A stretch of DNA of 64,000 nucleotides from Rheinheimera faecalis (GCF_021290965.1 NZ_JAJOYT010000009.1:62001-126000); one strand, 5' to 3'. Shown: positions 47,924-57,746, counted from the stretch's first letter. Made by a program: numbers and translations. The notes: a model not told the origin generated them from the letters alone.

Positions 47924-50116
47924 TTAATGAAACCGTTTCGCTTCGATCACATCGTCAATCTGGCTGACTTTAGTCAGCAGTTTGTTCAGTGAATCCAGGT
48001 TATACAGCTCCATCGTCATAATGATAGTGGCCGTTTGCTGCGAGATATCCGAGTTACTGCTCATCCGCAGCACGTTGGCTTTTTCATTGGCCAGAATGCT
48101 GGTGATGTCGCGCAATAAGCCATTGCGATCGTGCGCCACAATACGAATAGTGACTTCATAACCTGAGGCATATTTATCGCCCCATGTTGCTTCCACTACC
48201 CGTTCACGATGCGCTTCCTGCAAGGTTTTAAACTGATCGCAGTCGTCACGATGCACAGCAATACCGCGGCCCTGAGTGATATAACCTACTATCGCATCAC
48301 CTGGCAGCGGCTGACAACAACCGGCCATATGGGTTAATAAGTTACCAACGCCCTGCACCACCACATGGCTTTTCGGCTGGGCCGACATAGGTTTGCTGAT
48401 CAGGCGCGGATCAATTTCAGGCTGCTGAATTTTGCCCGACTGGCTTTGAATATAATGCACCACTTGCGTGACTTTAATTTCGCCGCCGCCAATACCGGCC
48501 AGTATCTCTTCCATACTGTTGACGTTAAAACGCGCCAGCACTTTAGGAATATTGTCGATACTCAGATTCAGGCGGCTTAATTCGGTATCCAGCAGCTCTT
48601 TACCTGCCGCTATGTTTTTATCTCTGTCCTGCAGGCGGAACCAGTACTGCACCTTGGAGCGGGCGCGGCTGGATTTTAAATAGCCTGAGTTCGGATTTAA
48701 CCAGTCGCGGCTTGGGTTTGGCTCGCGGCCTGTTAAAATTTCAATTTGATCGCCGGTTTTCAGCTGATAGGTAAAAGGCACTATACGGCCGGAAATCTTG
48801 GCGCCTATGCAGCGGTGACCCACATTGGAGTGAACATAATAGGCAAAATCCAACGGTGTAGAGCCAACAGGTAAATCAACAATATCGCCTTTAGGGGTAA
48901 AGACATAAACCCTGTCTTCGGTGACCTGATTTTTTAACTCTTCGGCTAAATCCGAGCCATCAACCAGCTCTTCCTGCCATGCCAGCAGTTTACGTAACCA
49001 ACCAATTTTTTCGTCCAATTGGCCTTCGCGGGACGCATGACCCGTACCTTCTTTATAACGCCAGTGCGCAGCAACACCCAGTTCGGCATCGTCATGCATC
49101 TGATGAGTCCGAATTTGAATTTCAACAGGACGACCCGCAGGGCCAAGCACAACTGTATGAATAGACTGATAGCCATTTTGTTTCGGCGTGGCGATGTAGT
49201 CGTCGAATTCTTTCGGCAGGTGGCGCCAGGAGGTATGCACTATACCCAAAGCGGCGTAACAATCCTGTACCTTGGTGGTAACAATACGCACGGCACGAAT
49301 ATCGTACAGCTGATCAAAAGCCAGCTGCTTTTTCTGCATCTTTTTCCAGATACTGAAAATATGTTTAGGTCGGCCGTACACTTCAACTGAAATAGCGGCG
49401 TCCTGCATTTTTTGCCGCACTGAAGCGACAAAATCCTGCATATATTGTTCACGGTCTAAGCGTTTTTCTTCCAGCAAACTGGCAATTTGTTTGTAGGTTT
49501 GTGGGTGCAGGTAACGAAAGGCTAAGTCTTCCAGCTCCCATTTGATTTGACCTATACCCAAGCGATTGGCCAGCGGGCCAAAAATAGCATTGGTTTCTTT
49601 CGCCGCCAGTACACGGGTTTCTTCATCGGCGTTTTTAACCGAACGCAGGTAACAAATTTGTGCCGCCAGCTTCAGTACCACGGCGCGCACATCTTCCACC
49701 ATGGCCAATAACATACGACGCAGGTTGTCGGCTTGTTGTGGATTACTGCTTTGATTTGGCCCAACCGGAATAGAACGAATAGCTTCCATCTGGCGCACAG
49801 CATTTAACATGGTCAGCACTGCTGAACAGAACTGTGTTTCCACCTGTTCCAAATCAAGCAGCTTTGCTTCAACCAAAGGAAATAACAGGGCTGCAGTTAA
49901 GGCATCTTTGTCCATACGCAAATCAGCCAGAATTTCGACCATTTCCCAGCCCGTTTGTACTTCGGGCTCCTGATCAGTCAAATTCTGTTGATGTAACCAG
50001 AGCTCAGCATCCAGCAGCGCAGTTATTTTTGCGTCAGGTAAACCTAAGGCACTTAACCAGCTCTGAGTGCCGCCTGGGTGGTATTCGGCGCTATGTGATT
50101 GCCTTACCGTCACCAT
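47924..50116 (-). CDS. relA: GTP pyrophosphokinase RelA, (p)ppGpp synthetase I
   Basis: Ribosome-associated stringent-response synthetase. 730 residues, near the E. coli size. N-terminal HD domain is degenerate as in other RelA (no intact HD pair visible), followed by the synthetase domain with EFDDYIATPKQNGYQSIHT and IQIRTHQMHDDAELGVAAHW, then TGS (VYVFTPKGDIVDLP), a zinc-finger region with CCQPLPGD, and ACT (RNGLLRDITSILANE). Follows rlmD by 3 bases. Confidence 0.97.
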   Translation of the reverse strand: MVTVRQSHSAEYHPGGTQSWLSALGLPDAKITALLDAELWLHQQNLTDQEPEVQTGWEMVEILADLRMDKDALTAALLFPLVEAKLLDLEQVETQFCSAVLTMLNAVRQMEAIRSIPVGPNQSSNPQQADNLRRMLLAMVEDVRAVVLKLAAQICYLRSVKNADEETRVLAAKETNAIFGPLANRLGIGQIKWELEDLAFRYLHPQTYKQIASLLEEKRLDREQYMQDFVASVRQKMQDAAISVEVYGRPKHIFSIWKKMQKKQLAFDQLYDIRAVRIVTTKVQDCYAALGIVHTSWRHLPKEFDDYIATPKQNGYQSIHTVVLGPAGRPVEIQIRTHQMHDDAELGVAAHWRYKEGTGHASREGQLDEKIGWLRKLLAWQEELVDGSDLAEELKNQVTEDRVYVFTPKGDIVDLPVGSTPLDFAYYVHSNVGHRCIGAKISGRIVPFTYQLKTGDQIEILTGREPNPSRDWLNPNSGYLKSSRARSKVQYWFRLQDRDKNIAAGKELLDTELSRLNLSIDNIPKVLARFNVNSMEEILAGIGGGEIKVTQVVHYIQSQSGKIQQPEIDPRLISKPMSAQPKSHVVVQGVGNLLTHMAGCCQPLPGDAIVGYITQGRGIAVHRDDCDQFKTLQEAHRERVVEATWGDKYASGYEVTIRIVAHDRNGLLRDITSILANEKANVLRMSSNSDISQQTATIIMTMELYNLDSLNKLLTKVSQIDDVIEAKRFH

Positions 50117-50119
50117 TCG

Positions 50120-51460
50120 TTACTTTCTCCTGTGAAACAAAGCCATCAACTCCAGATGGCTGGTTTGTGGAAACATGTCCATCACACTGATTTTATCCAG
50201 CTGATAACCACAATCCAGTAAAACTTTCGCATCCCGGGCAAAAGTGAGCGCATTACAGGACACGTACAATATCTGTGCCGGACTTAACCGCGCTATTTGC
50301 TCTACAGCTCCAACAGCACCAGCACGGGCTGGATCAAGCAGTACTTTTTGGTACTTTGGCTTATTCCAATCGGCTTTTGGCCATGGCAGATGCAAATCAG
50401 CCTGACTAAAACTCAGGTTCGTCAGGCCATTGAGCTCTGCATTGGCTTCAGCACGCTGCACCATAGTGGTGACACCTTCAAGGCCATGCACCCATTTGAC
50501 GCGTTGCGCTAAAGCCAGACTAAAGTTACCTATACCACAATAGAGTTCTAACAGCTGATCGTCAGGCTGCAGATTGAGCCAATTCAGTGCCTGTTGCACC
50601 ATTTGCTGATTAATACCCTGATTTACCTGAATAAAATCAGCAGCAGAAAACTTTAGCTTTAAACCCAAAGCAGGCAACTGGTAACAAGGTTCAGCTGTTC
50701 CGACTTGCCAATGCTGATAAAGTTCAGGCTCTGCTTCGCCTATCCATATGGCTTCTGGCCAGGCCTTAATCAAAGCTTGTTGATCAGAGTCCGGCAAAGG
50801 CCGGATATGCCGCACTATTAAATACACCTGACCATCAGCATCCAGCGCTTCAACATGAGTAATAGCAGAGCCTTGTTGCAGTTTTGGCAGTTGCTGTTGC
50901 AATATACTAAACACCGAAGTTAAAGCCGGACTAAGCACCATACAGTGTTCAATGGAGGTAATAACTTTGTCGTTGGCTTTACGAAAACCCACAGTAAATT
51001 GCTGTGTTTTTTTATCAAACCAAATGCCAATACGGGCTTTACGTCTATAACCCTGGCCTTCGCTTTTCAGCGGTGTCTGCCAGGGTAAGCTGGTTAAGCC
51101 GGTTTGATGGCGGATTAGTTGATCCACGCCCTGTTGCTTAAGCTCTAACTGGTGTTCTGCTGACAGATACTGCAGCTGACAACCACCACAATCGCTAAAA
51201 TGCTTACAAAGCGGCGCCTGACGCAAAGGCGATGCCTGCAGTACTTTCACCACTTTGCCTTTGGCCGATTTGTCTTTTTGCTCTGTTAACTGCACTTTCA
51301 CCCGCTCACCGGGCAAAGCTCCACTGACAAAGACAATACGCTTTTGCTCAAAACCTATGCCCTGAGCTTCGTGATCCAGACGTTCAATCTGTACTTCGAT
51401 TTGCTTTAACTGTTGAGGTTTATCTCTGCTGCCTTTGGCAGCCTGATAAATTTTGACCAT
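50120..51460 (-). CDS. rlmD: 23S rRNA (uracil-1939-C5)-methyltransferase RlmD
   Basis: 446 residues. N-terminal TRAM domain, iron-sulphur cluster cysteines (HFSDCGGCQLQYL plus a Cys at position ~84 and one in SIEHCMVL), and a Rossmann methyltransferase with LELYCGIGNFSLALAQ, LLDPARAGA and catalytic Cys in YVSCNALTFARD. First gene of rlmD-relA-mazG and divergent from barA, the conserved gammaproteobacterial order. Confidence 0.96.
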   Translation of the reverse strand: MVKIYQAAKGSRDKPQQLKQIEVQIERLDHEAQGIGFEQKRIVFVSGALPGERVKVQLTEQKDKSAKGKVVKVLQASPLRQAPLCKHFSDCGGCQLQYLSAEHQLELKQQGVDQLIRHQTGLTSLPWQTPLKSEGQGYRRKARIGIWFDKKTQQFTVGFRKANDKVITSIEHCMVLSPALTSVFSILQQQLPKLQQGSAITHVEALDADGQVYLIVRHIRPLPDSDQQALIKAWPEAIWIGEAEPELYQHWQVGTAEPCYQLPALGLKLKFSAADFIQVNQGINQQMVQQALNWLNLQPDDQLLELYCGIGNFSLALAQRVKWVHGLEGVTTMVQRAEANAELNGLTNLSFSQADLHLPWPKADWNKPKYQKVLLDPARAGAVGAVEQIARLSPAQILYVSCNALTFARDAKVLLDCGYQLDKISVMDMFPQTSHLELMALFHRRK

Positions 51461-51546
51461 CTGGATTTAGTACCTGTGGTGGGCTTTTTGTAAGCCTTGT
51501 GTCATTATCAATTCGCTCCGGACTATTCTATCAAGCAGCGCTACAG

Positions 51547-54321
51547 ATGACGAAAATTGGTTTAAGAGATTGGGTCTTATTGACCACCCTGGTGCCGACC
51601 TTGTTGGTCAGTTTATGCCTTGGGGGTTATTTTAGCTATGCCCGCTATCATGATTTGGCCCAGTATCTGGAAGAACAGGCCGAAAACATTGCCGTCCCTT
51701 TAGCTATAGCCAGCGAACATGCCTTATTACATAACAGCAGACAAGACGTCAAACGTTTGCTGGATGTCAGTCACAGAAAAAACTCGGCTCTGGTCAAAAG
51801 TATCGCCATTTTTAATGCCGATCACGAGCTGTTTGTTACCACCAACTATCACAAAGACTTCGCTATGCTGAAGTACTCACCTGACAGCGCTATTCCGCAG
51901 CAAAGTACTATCACAGACCTTGGAAACTGGCTGGTGATCCGCACTCCTATTTTGCCGGAGCAAGCCGATTTCAGCACAGATCCGGCCGACCAGCCTTTAG
52001 GTTATATTTCAGTGCAGGTGGCCAAAGACAAAGTGATGCTGGCGCAACAAACCTCGTTGCTTAGCAGCCTGCTGATTATTTTATTGGGGCTTGCTGCTTG
52101 TGTGTATTTCAGTTTGCGGCTGATTAAGAAGGTCAGCAGTCCTTTGCAGCAAATGGGGGATGTGATTGGCCAGTTACGTGAAGGCCAGTATCAAAGTCAG
52201 TTGCAGCAACCTTTTCTCGGTGAACTGGAACAACTACGCACTGGTATTAATGCGTTGGCGACTGCACTCAAAACCCATGACGAAGAAATGCAGCAAAGCA
52301 TTGAACAGGCCACCAGCGACTTACAACAAAGTATGGAACAGCTGGAGATGCAAAATATTGAGCTGGACCTGTCCCGTAAAAAGGCGATGGAGGATAACCG
52401 CAGCAAATCTGACTTCCTGGCCAAAATGAGCCATGAATTACGTACACCACTGAACGCCGTTATCGGTTTTGCAAGGCAATTACTGAAAACCAACCTGACC
52501 CATAACCAGCAGGATTATTTAGCCACTATTCAAAAATCAGCTAATAGCTTATTAAGCCTGGTCAATGACGTGTTGGACTACGCCAAACTGGAAGAAGGCC
52601 GGATGCCGATTAACCCAGAGCCTTTTTCGTTGCGCGATTTGCTTAATGATTCAGTGGAATTATTAGCTTCCAATGCCTTTGATAAACAGCTGGAATTGGT
52701 ATTGTTGATTGAAAACAGCTGCCCTGATGATTTATTGGCAGATCCGATGCGGATTAATCAAATTCTGACCAACATTGCCGGTAATGCGATTAAATTTACC
52801 GAACAAGGCAGTGTAGTGATCCGTGTTAGTTGCCGCCCTATGCCGGACGAACAATGGCAGTTACGTGTCTCGGTGCAGGATACAGGTATAGGTATTACTG
52901 AAGAGCAGCAAAAAAGTTTGTTTGGTGGTTTTGCCCAGGCTGATAACAGTATTGGCCGGCGTTACGGCGGCACAGGCTTAGGTTTAGTGATTTCTCAGCG
53001 CTTAGTGACTGCTATGGGCGGTAAGATTGGCTTTGACAGTAAAGCCGGTGAAGGTTCCACCTTCTGGTTTACGCTGATGTGTAAACGCCATCATTTATCC
53101 ATAGCAGAACCGCTGCCACTGCCGGAGCTGAAGCAAAAAACCATTTTGTATTTTGAACCTCAGCAGTATTCCCGTGAAGCCATGTTGGCTCAGTTGGATC
53201 ATTGGGGGATGAATATTATCAGCTGCAGTAATATGAGCCAACTGACTCAGACTTTAGCTTTGCAGCCACAAATTGATATGGCGTTGATTGGCCGATCTAT
53301 TTCGCTGAATCAGGTCAATCAGGTGATTGAGTTACTGCAGCAATTACAATTGCATAGCGAGCAGCTGTATTTACTGGTCAATACCTTGTCACCGAATTTA
53401 CGCGAAGTACTGCAAGCCTCAGGTGCTAAAGCTGTGTTATCTAAACCAGCGCATTACCGCAAACTGGCCATGACTTTGGCGCAGCCTTATTTGGACTTCC
53501 CTGAGCAAAACCAGTTGCAGGACAAACCCAAAGCCCGTCTGCGGGTGTTGTCGGTGGACGATAACGAAGCGAATTTAAAACTGATTAATACCCTGCTGTC
53601 TGAAATGGTGGAGCAGGTCGATTCAGCCCGCAATGGCGCCGAAGCATGGCAAAAAGCCAACCAGCAGCATTACGATCTGATTTTTATGGATATTAATATG
53701 CCGGTAATGGACGGCATTCAGGCCTGTCAGCGTATTCAACAAAGTTCGCTGAATGAAGCCACTCCTATTATTGCGGTGACGGCTCATGCTTTAGAGGGTG
53801 AAAGAGAGCGGCTTTTAGCTTTGGGTTTTTGTGAGTTTTTAACCAAACCTCTGGATGAAAAACTGCTGCATTACACCTTGCGCGAATGTTGCCCTGATTT
53901 TCAGCAAGCACTGGCAGCCTCTGTCAGTGAAAATCAGTTGCCACAAAGCAAACAGCTGGACTGGACTCTGGCTTTACAAAGAGCGGGCGGTAAACTGGAT
54001 TTAGCCAAAGAAATGTTATGGATGCTGGTGCAGTCTTTGCCTGACAACCTGGCGCTTATTCAGTTGGCGATGCAACAACAGGACGCCGAACAACTGCTGC
54101 AACATATCCACAAACTGCATGGAGCCAGCTGCTATACAGGCTTGCCCGTACTGAAACAACTGACAGAATTGATTGAAACTGAACTGAAAAAAGGTAAACA
54201 AGCTGAACAACTGGAGCCTGAGTTATTTGAACTGCAGGACAGGATCCAATCCTTATTGCAGGACGCCAAAAACTGGCCGCCATTGGTGATTGAGCCGGCA
54301 CAAACCAAAGTACCAGGCTAA
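51547..54321 (+). CDS. barA: Hybrid sensor histidine kinase BarA
   Basis: Senses metabolic end products and feeds the UvrY/GacA-Csr system through a phosphorelay. 924 residues from the ATG at 51547; the GTG at 51499 gives a poor extension and E. coli BarA is 918 residues. Two membrane helices bracket a periplasmic loop (about 31-165), then HAMP, HisKA with His296 in MSHELRTPLNA, the ATPase domain (NIAGNAIKFT, GTGLGLVIS), a degenerate receiver, a true receiver with Asp715 in FMDINMPVMDG, and a C-terminal HPt with His855 in IHKLHGAS. The partner uvrY is not in the window. Confidence 0.95.
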   Translation: MTKIGLRDWVLLTTLVPTLLVSLCLGGYFSYARYHDLAQYLEEQAENIAVPLAIASEHALLHNSRQDVKRLLDVSHRKNSALVKSIAIFNADHELFVTTNYHKDFAMLKYSPDSAIPQQSTITDLGNWLVIRTPILPEQADFSTDPADQPLGYISVQVAKDKVMLAQQTSLLSSLLIILLGLAACVYFSLRLIKKVSSPLQQMGDVIGQLREGQYQSQLQQPFLGELEQLRTGINALATALKTHDEEMQQSIEQATSDLQQSMEQLEMQNIELDLSRKKAMEDNRSKSDFLAKMSHELRTPLNAVIGFARQLLKTNLTHNQQDYLATIQKSANSLLSLVNDVLDYAKLEEGRMPINPEPFSLRDLLNDSVELLASNAFDKQLELVLLIENSCPDDLLADPMRINQILTNIAGNAIKFTEQGSVVIRVSCRPMPDEQWQLRVSVQDTGIGITEEQQKSLFGGFAQADNSIGRRYGGTGLGLVISQRLVTAMGGKIGFDSKAGEGSTFWFTLMCKRHHLSIAEPLPLPELKQKTILYFEPQQYSREAMLAQLDHWGMNIISCSNMSQLTQTLALQPQIDMALIGRSISLNQVNQVIELLQQLQLHSEQLYLLVNTLSPNLREVLQASGAKAVLSKPAHYRKLAMTLAQPYLDFPEQNQLQDKPKARLRVLSVDDNEANLKLINTLLSEMVEQVDSARNGAEAWQKANQQHYDLIFMDINMPVMDGIQACQRIQQSSLNEATPIIAVTAHALEGERERLLALGFCEFLTKPLDEKLLHYTLRECCPDFQQALAASVSENQLPQSKQLDWTLALQRAGGKLDLAKEMLWMLVQSLPDNLALIQLAMQQQDAEQLLQHIHKLHGASCYTGLPVLKQLTELIETELKKGKQAEQLEPELFELQDRIQSLLQDAKNWPPLVIEPAQTKVPG

Positions 54322-54986
54322 TCATTAGTGTAAGTGCGACGCTTCTGCAAAATGTCGTTGATTTGTTCCACTGTGGTATCGGTTTCACAGGGTGTGCTGG
54401 TCATCAGCCAGGTAGCGCCCTTGCGTGATTCTTTTGGCGGAACCTTCCAGCAGCCATGAACGCCTTTGACCAGTTCAGACCCATCTGCATAGGTTTTTAC
54501 TTGTTTAAGCATTGCAGGAACATGCCCACTATCTGCTGTTGTCCCTGAATTCAGGAGAATCTCTCGCTGTTGCGTCCTATCCGTTATAGGTTCAGCGACA
54601 GCTGAGGACGCAGCTGCAAGAGCACGTTGCGCCAGGGATAGAGAACCCGAAGCCTGGGATGGTTTTGTTTCAGCCATCCCTGCTGCTAAATTGTTCTTCG
54701 CCTCAGAGGTGATTTCGGTAGCGTCATTAATAGCTGCTGTAGCTTCAGAAGCTCTGGCTTTTTTAGAGGCTAGTTTTATAGCCGGAAGTTCAGACCCGGT
54801 TGCTTTGCTTTCAATCACTGGCTGCTTAGCAATAACAGCAGACTCTGACTTCACACGTATTGGCGTGTAGCTATAACTTTGAATCACAGCTGATGCTGAG
54901 GGTTTCTCTACAGGAGGAATAATGATCAAGGACAGAGCCCACAGCAATAACAGATGAACTACAACAGAAAATATCCATATCTTCAA
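54318..54986 (-). CDS. Hypothetical protein with N-terminal membrane anchor
   Basis: 222 residues. Residues 1-23 form a membrane anchor followed by IIPP, resembling the N-terminus of TonB-like proteins. A long Ala/Ser/Glu-rich low-complexity spacer (about 40-150) leads to a short C-terminal domain with two Cys (GVHGCWKVPP, TSTPCETD). No family recognised. Its stop overlaps barA by 4 bases on the other strand, so the two are convergent. Confidence 0.6.
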   Translation of the reverse strand: MKIWIFSVVVHLLLLWALSLIIIPPVEKPSASAVIQSYSYTPIRVKSESAVIAKQPVIESKATGSELPAIKLASKKARASEATAAINDATEITSEAKNNLAAGMAETKPSQASGSLSLAQRALAAASSAVAEPITDRTQQREILLNSGTTADSGHVPAMLKQVKTYADGSELVKGVHGCWKVPPKESRKGATWLMTSTPCETDTTVEQINDILQKRRTYTND

Positions 54987-54987
54987 A

Positions 54988-55029
54988 GCAAAAACTCCGA
55001 CGTCAGACTGACGTTTCTGACATCGGAGT
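54988..55029 (-). terminator. Terminator of the TPR-GGDEF gene (end of the borosin-type operon)
   Basis: Thirteen-base arms ACTCCGACGTCAG / CTGACATCGGAGT (one mismatch) at 54994-55029 and a T-run on the minus-strand side. Confidence 0.8.
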
Positions 55030-55059
55030 AACTCAACAATTCAATAGTGCAAACTCAGA

Positions 55060-56790
55060 TTAGCCCTGAAAGAATTGGACTTTATTCCGCCCCTGTTGTT
55101 TGGCCTGGTACATAGCAGTATCTGCATCTTCAATTAGTTTGGTTAAATGGTAACCGGAAATCTCTGCTGAAGTGACACCAAAACTGGCGCTTAATTTAAA
55201 TTCATAACCCGAAGCTGCAGTATCGATGTTGCTAATGGCGTCGCGACAAATATCAGCCAATAAGTGCGCCTTGTCGCTCTGGCAGCCAGGCAACAAGATG
55301 GCAAACTCTTCACCACCAATGCGGCCAAACACATCGTTATTGCGCATAAAGTTACGACAAGTATCGACAGTCTGTCGTAAAGCCCAATCCCCGGCCGCAT
55401 GGCCATACTGGTCATTAATTTGTTTAAAATGGTCCAAATCAAACACTATAAGTGCGGCAGGTAACTGGCCTTTTTCACACAATGCCAAAGCGCCTTTGGC
55501 TGAAGCCGAAAAGTGATATCTGTTACTAATAGCGGTTAAATCATCGTATTCGGCCAGAGCTTTAAAACGTTGACGTGCAACAAAACTGCGATAAGCCATC
55601 ACAGCAAAACCTAACACCAACACAGCCAAAGCGATAATCAGCAACTTGTTAAAAGCGGCCTGATGCTTAAGCGCTGTCTGCTCGAACTGTAAGAGTTGAT
55701 TGTCTTTATCCAGCAATGCAATTTTTTGGTTTTGCGCCAAAATTTCCGAATGCGCTGTATGGTACGCCATCTGCTGTGCTGACTTATCGTCCATATAAGC
55801 GGTAAAAGCTGCCATATATTGTTCGTGATAATCCAACGCTTGCTGGTAGTTTTTTTCGGCCTTGGCTACTTGATGTAACACCGCAAACGTTTCCACTGCT
55901 ACTCGACTAAATCTGTCTTGTTTTAACGCCATAATAACTTTCATGGCATGCTCTTGTGCTAAATGAGTCTGACCAAGGCCGATGTAAGCCTGTGCAAGGA
56001 TACTGTCAAATTTAAGTATCAACGCGTTGTAACGGGTAGATTCAGCCTGGCTATAGTGAGACTGCATCAAACTTACTGCTCCCTGATGGTCCCCTTGTCT
56101 GATCCTGTCTGCGGCAATAAAGGCAACTATTAGATTTGCCCACAATGGTTCATTATGATCGGTGCAGTACTTCAGTCCTTCAACAGATTTCAACTTAAAT
56201 TCATCTGTCTGGCCAGACAAATAAAGCGCCTCGGCTCTCAATTGATGCGCGGCACATACAGCATTTGAACTGGGATTTTCACCTATGAGTTGTTCAATGT
56301 AACTCAGTGAAAAATCATATTTACCAATCATATTGTACATCAACGCAATGACTCGCATTCCCTGCTCACGCGCGTCAGGCTGAGATACATCGTTTAATTG
56401 GGTGATCAGTTGTTCCAGATATACAAAGGCGTCAAGATATCGACGCACTAGCACTAAACTGTTGATTGCCAGAGCTTTTGCTCTGAATGAGATCACAACA
56501 TCTGAGGTTTGAATTAGCGGTGTTAAAATAGTAAGTGTTAAATGGGTATCGCCTTCGTATGCAGCCCTGTATGCCTTCAAAAGGGCCAAATACTCTTGCT
56601 CAAAGTCTGATAGTTTATTCTCTTCGACTATTAGCTCGTCTAGTTTTGTTGAAAAGCGTTCATAGTCGCTGCTCTTCATTTTATCCAAAAGCAAAAGGTC
56701 ATCGACCCAAACTGCAGCAAAAACATTTACGTGAAACAGCATAAAAATGAGCGGTGTCAAAATGACCCGCCCAAATTTTGTTAACACCAT
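55060..56790 (-). CDS. TPR-GGDEF diguanylate cyclase downstream of the borosin-type precursor
   Basis: 576 residues from the ATG at 56790 (AAAGGT 6 bases upstream; the TTG at 56808 is not needed). Signal peptide, a large periplasmic region of helical pairs typical of TPR sensors (about 45-375), a membrane helix (about 382-400) and a GGDEF domain with active GGEEF (492-496) and inhibitory RNND (483-486) at correct spacing. It follows the 91-residue precursor-like gene by 21 bases, and a terminator closes the unit, so cotranscription is likely. A periplasmic TPR could sense a peptide ligand, but that is inference. Confidence 0.85.
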   Translation of the reverse strand: MVLTKFGRVILTPLIFMLFHVNVFAAVWVDDLLLLDKMKSSDYERFSTKLDELIVEENKLSDFEQEYLALLKAYRAAYEGDTHLTLTILTPLIQTSDVVISFRAKALAINSLVLVRRYLDAFVYLEQLITQLNDVSQPDAREQGMRVIALMYNMIGKYDFSLSYIEQLIGENPSSNAVCAAHQLRAEALYLSGQTDEFKLKSVEGLKYCTDHNEPLWANLIVAFIAADRIRQGDHQGAVSLMQSHYSQAESTRYNALILKFDSILAQAYIGLGQTHLAQEHAMKVIMALKQDRFSRVAVETFAVLHQVAKAEKNYQQALDYHEQYMAAFTAYMDDKSAQQMAYHTAHSEILAQNQKIALLDKDNQLLQFEQTALKHQAAFNKLLIIALAVLVLGFAVMAYRSFVARQRFKALAEYDDLTAISNRYHFSASAKGALALCEKGQLPAALIVFDLDHFKQINDQYGHAAGDWALRQTVDTCRNFMRNNDVFGRIGGEEFAILLPGCQSDKAHLLADICRDAISNIDTAASGYEFKLSASFGVTSAEISGYHLTKLIEDADTAMYQAKQQGRNKVQFFQG

Positions 56791-56811
56791 AGCTACCTTT
56801 ACAGACAACGT

Positions 56812-57087
56812 TTAACCAACTTTCAAAATGCTGATTTTCTCTTGTTCTGGATCTTGCTCTGGTTCAGCAGGTTCATCCTGATCAGGTTGATCTGCAGGGT
56901 GAATACCACAAATCACATTGGTTCTGGCACCTAACAGCGCTTCAATAGCCTGCTGATCACCTGTACGAACAGCTGCAACTAACAGAGGATCAGTGTCTGC
57001 CATTAGCTGTGCTAATTGCTCAGCGTCGGCATAACGCAATGCTGAATTTTGGCCCATCTTTTCCAGTAACTGAATAATAACTGACAT
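56812..57087 (-). CDS. Candidate split-borosin precursor peptide (SonA-like)
   Basis: 91 residues, no signal peptide. Residues 1-53 are predicted helical and resemble the borosin-binding domain of Shewanella SonA as I remember it: MGQNSAL aligns with LGQDAQL and AAVRTGDQQAIEALLG with AVMTGDMEKLKTLSG. After it comes TNVICGIHP (56-64), in the place where SonA has its N-methylated core. Then a strongly acidic Pro/Glu/Gln linker (65-83) and a hydrophobic end KISILKVG (84-91), a second candidate core. GGAG lies 7 bases before the ATG. It lies 140 bases after the acetyltransferase gene, in a SonM-like locus. Confidence 0.75.
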   Translation of the reverse strand: MSVIIQLLEKMGQNSALRYADAEQLAQLMADTDPLLVAAVRTGDQQAIEALLGARTNVICGIHPADQPDQDEPAEPEQDPEQEKISILKVG

Positions 57088-57227
57088 AAAAACTCCATAA
57101 ATCTAAGCAAAACATCCGCGGGTTGGCGCAGACAGGCTCAACAACTGAAACCACTGTAAAACGATAAAATTAAAAGCACAAGTGCAGAAGATCATTCTGG
57201 AAAAATACAACAATAACCAAAACTCAC
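57088..57227 (-). other. 140-base gap before the precursor-like gene
   Basis: No gene. AT-rich; on the minus strand TTGTGC and TACAGT lie 17 bases apart and could form a separate promoter giving high precursor expression. Weak evidence, by eye. Confidence 0.3.
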
Positions 57228-57746
57228 TTAAATTGGTTTGAGCCAATATCTGCCGGGTTGAGTGGGGTCTGCGCTATAACCTGCAGTAGTAAAAAGCCGG
57301 ATAACGGCCTTATTATTGGGGTTCATATCGGCCCATATCTGCACAGCGTTGAATAGTTGCTGCAACCCTTGTTGTAATGCCAGCAAGGCTTCTGAGGCAT
57401 ACCCCTGACGCTGCCAGCCGGGCAATAACATCAATCCGACTTCGGCAGTGGCTGCATGCGCACTCCATTGGTTAACTGCACATAAACCTATGGGCTGGCC
57501 GTTTTGGCATACCGCCAGAAACAATCGTTTAAAAGGCACTTTGGCATTCAGCCGCAAAGCAATCTGAAAACTATGTTTGGCCTTCTCTACACCAAGAGGG
57601 GGGCCAATAAAAGCCATAACTTGTGGGGAGCTATATAAAGCCAGATACAGTTGCTGGTCCTCTGGCAGTAAAGGCCGGATCACTAAACGAGCCGTCTGGA
57701 ACACAAAGTGATCTGCAACAGCAGCTTTAGCCCAGTCTTCTGTCAT
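57228..57746 (-). CDS. GNAT acetyltransferase (RimJ/RimL type) in the borosin-type locus
   Basis: 172 residues. N-terminal TARLVIRPLLPEDQQLY and acetyl-CoA-binding loop LLPGWQRQGYASEALLAL are typical of the Acetyltransf_3 group, which acetylates N-termini, Lys or small molecules. The ATG overlaps the methyltransferase stop as ATGA, so the two are translationally coupled. That coupling makes a role in peptide maturation, export tagging or self-protection plausible; substrate unknown. Confidence 0.85.
   Translation of the reverse strand: MTEDWAKAAVADHFVFQTARLVIRPLLPEDQQLYLALYSSPQVMAFIGPPLGVEKAKHSFQIALRLNAKVPFKRLFLAVCQNGQPIGLCAVNQWSAHAATAEVGLMLLPGWQRQGYASEALLALQQGLQQLFNAVQIWADMNPNNKAVIRLFTTAGYSADPTQPGRYWLKPI

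Noticed and set aside
49019-49390. 123-residue plus-strand frame inside relA
   Set aside because: Antisense shadow of a conserved gene.
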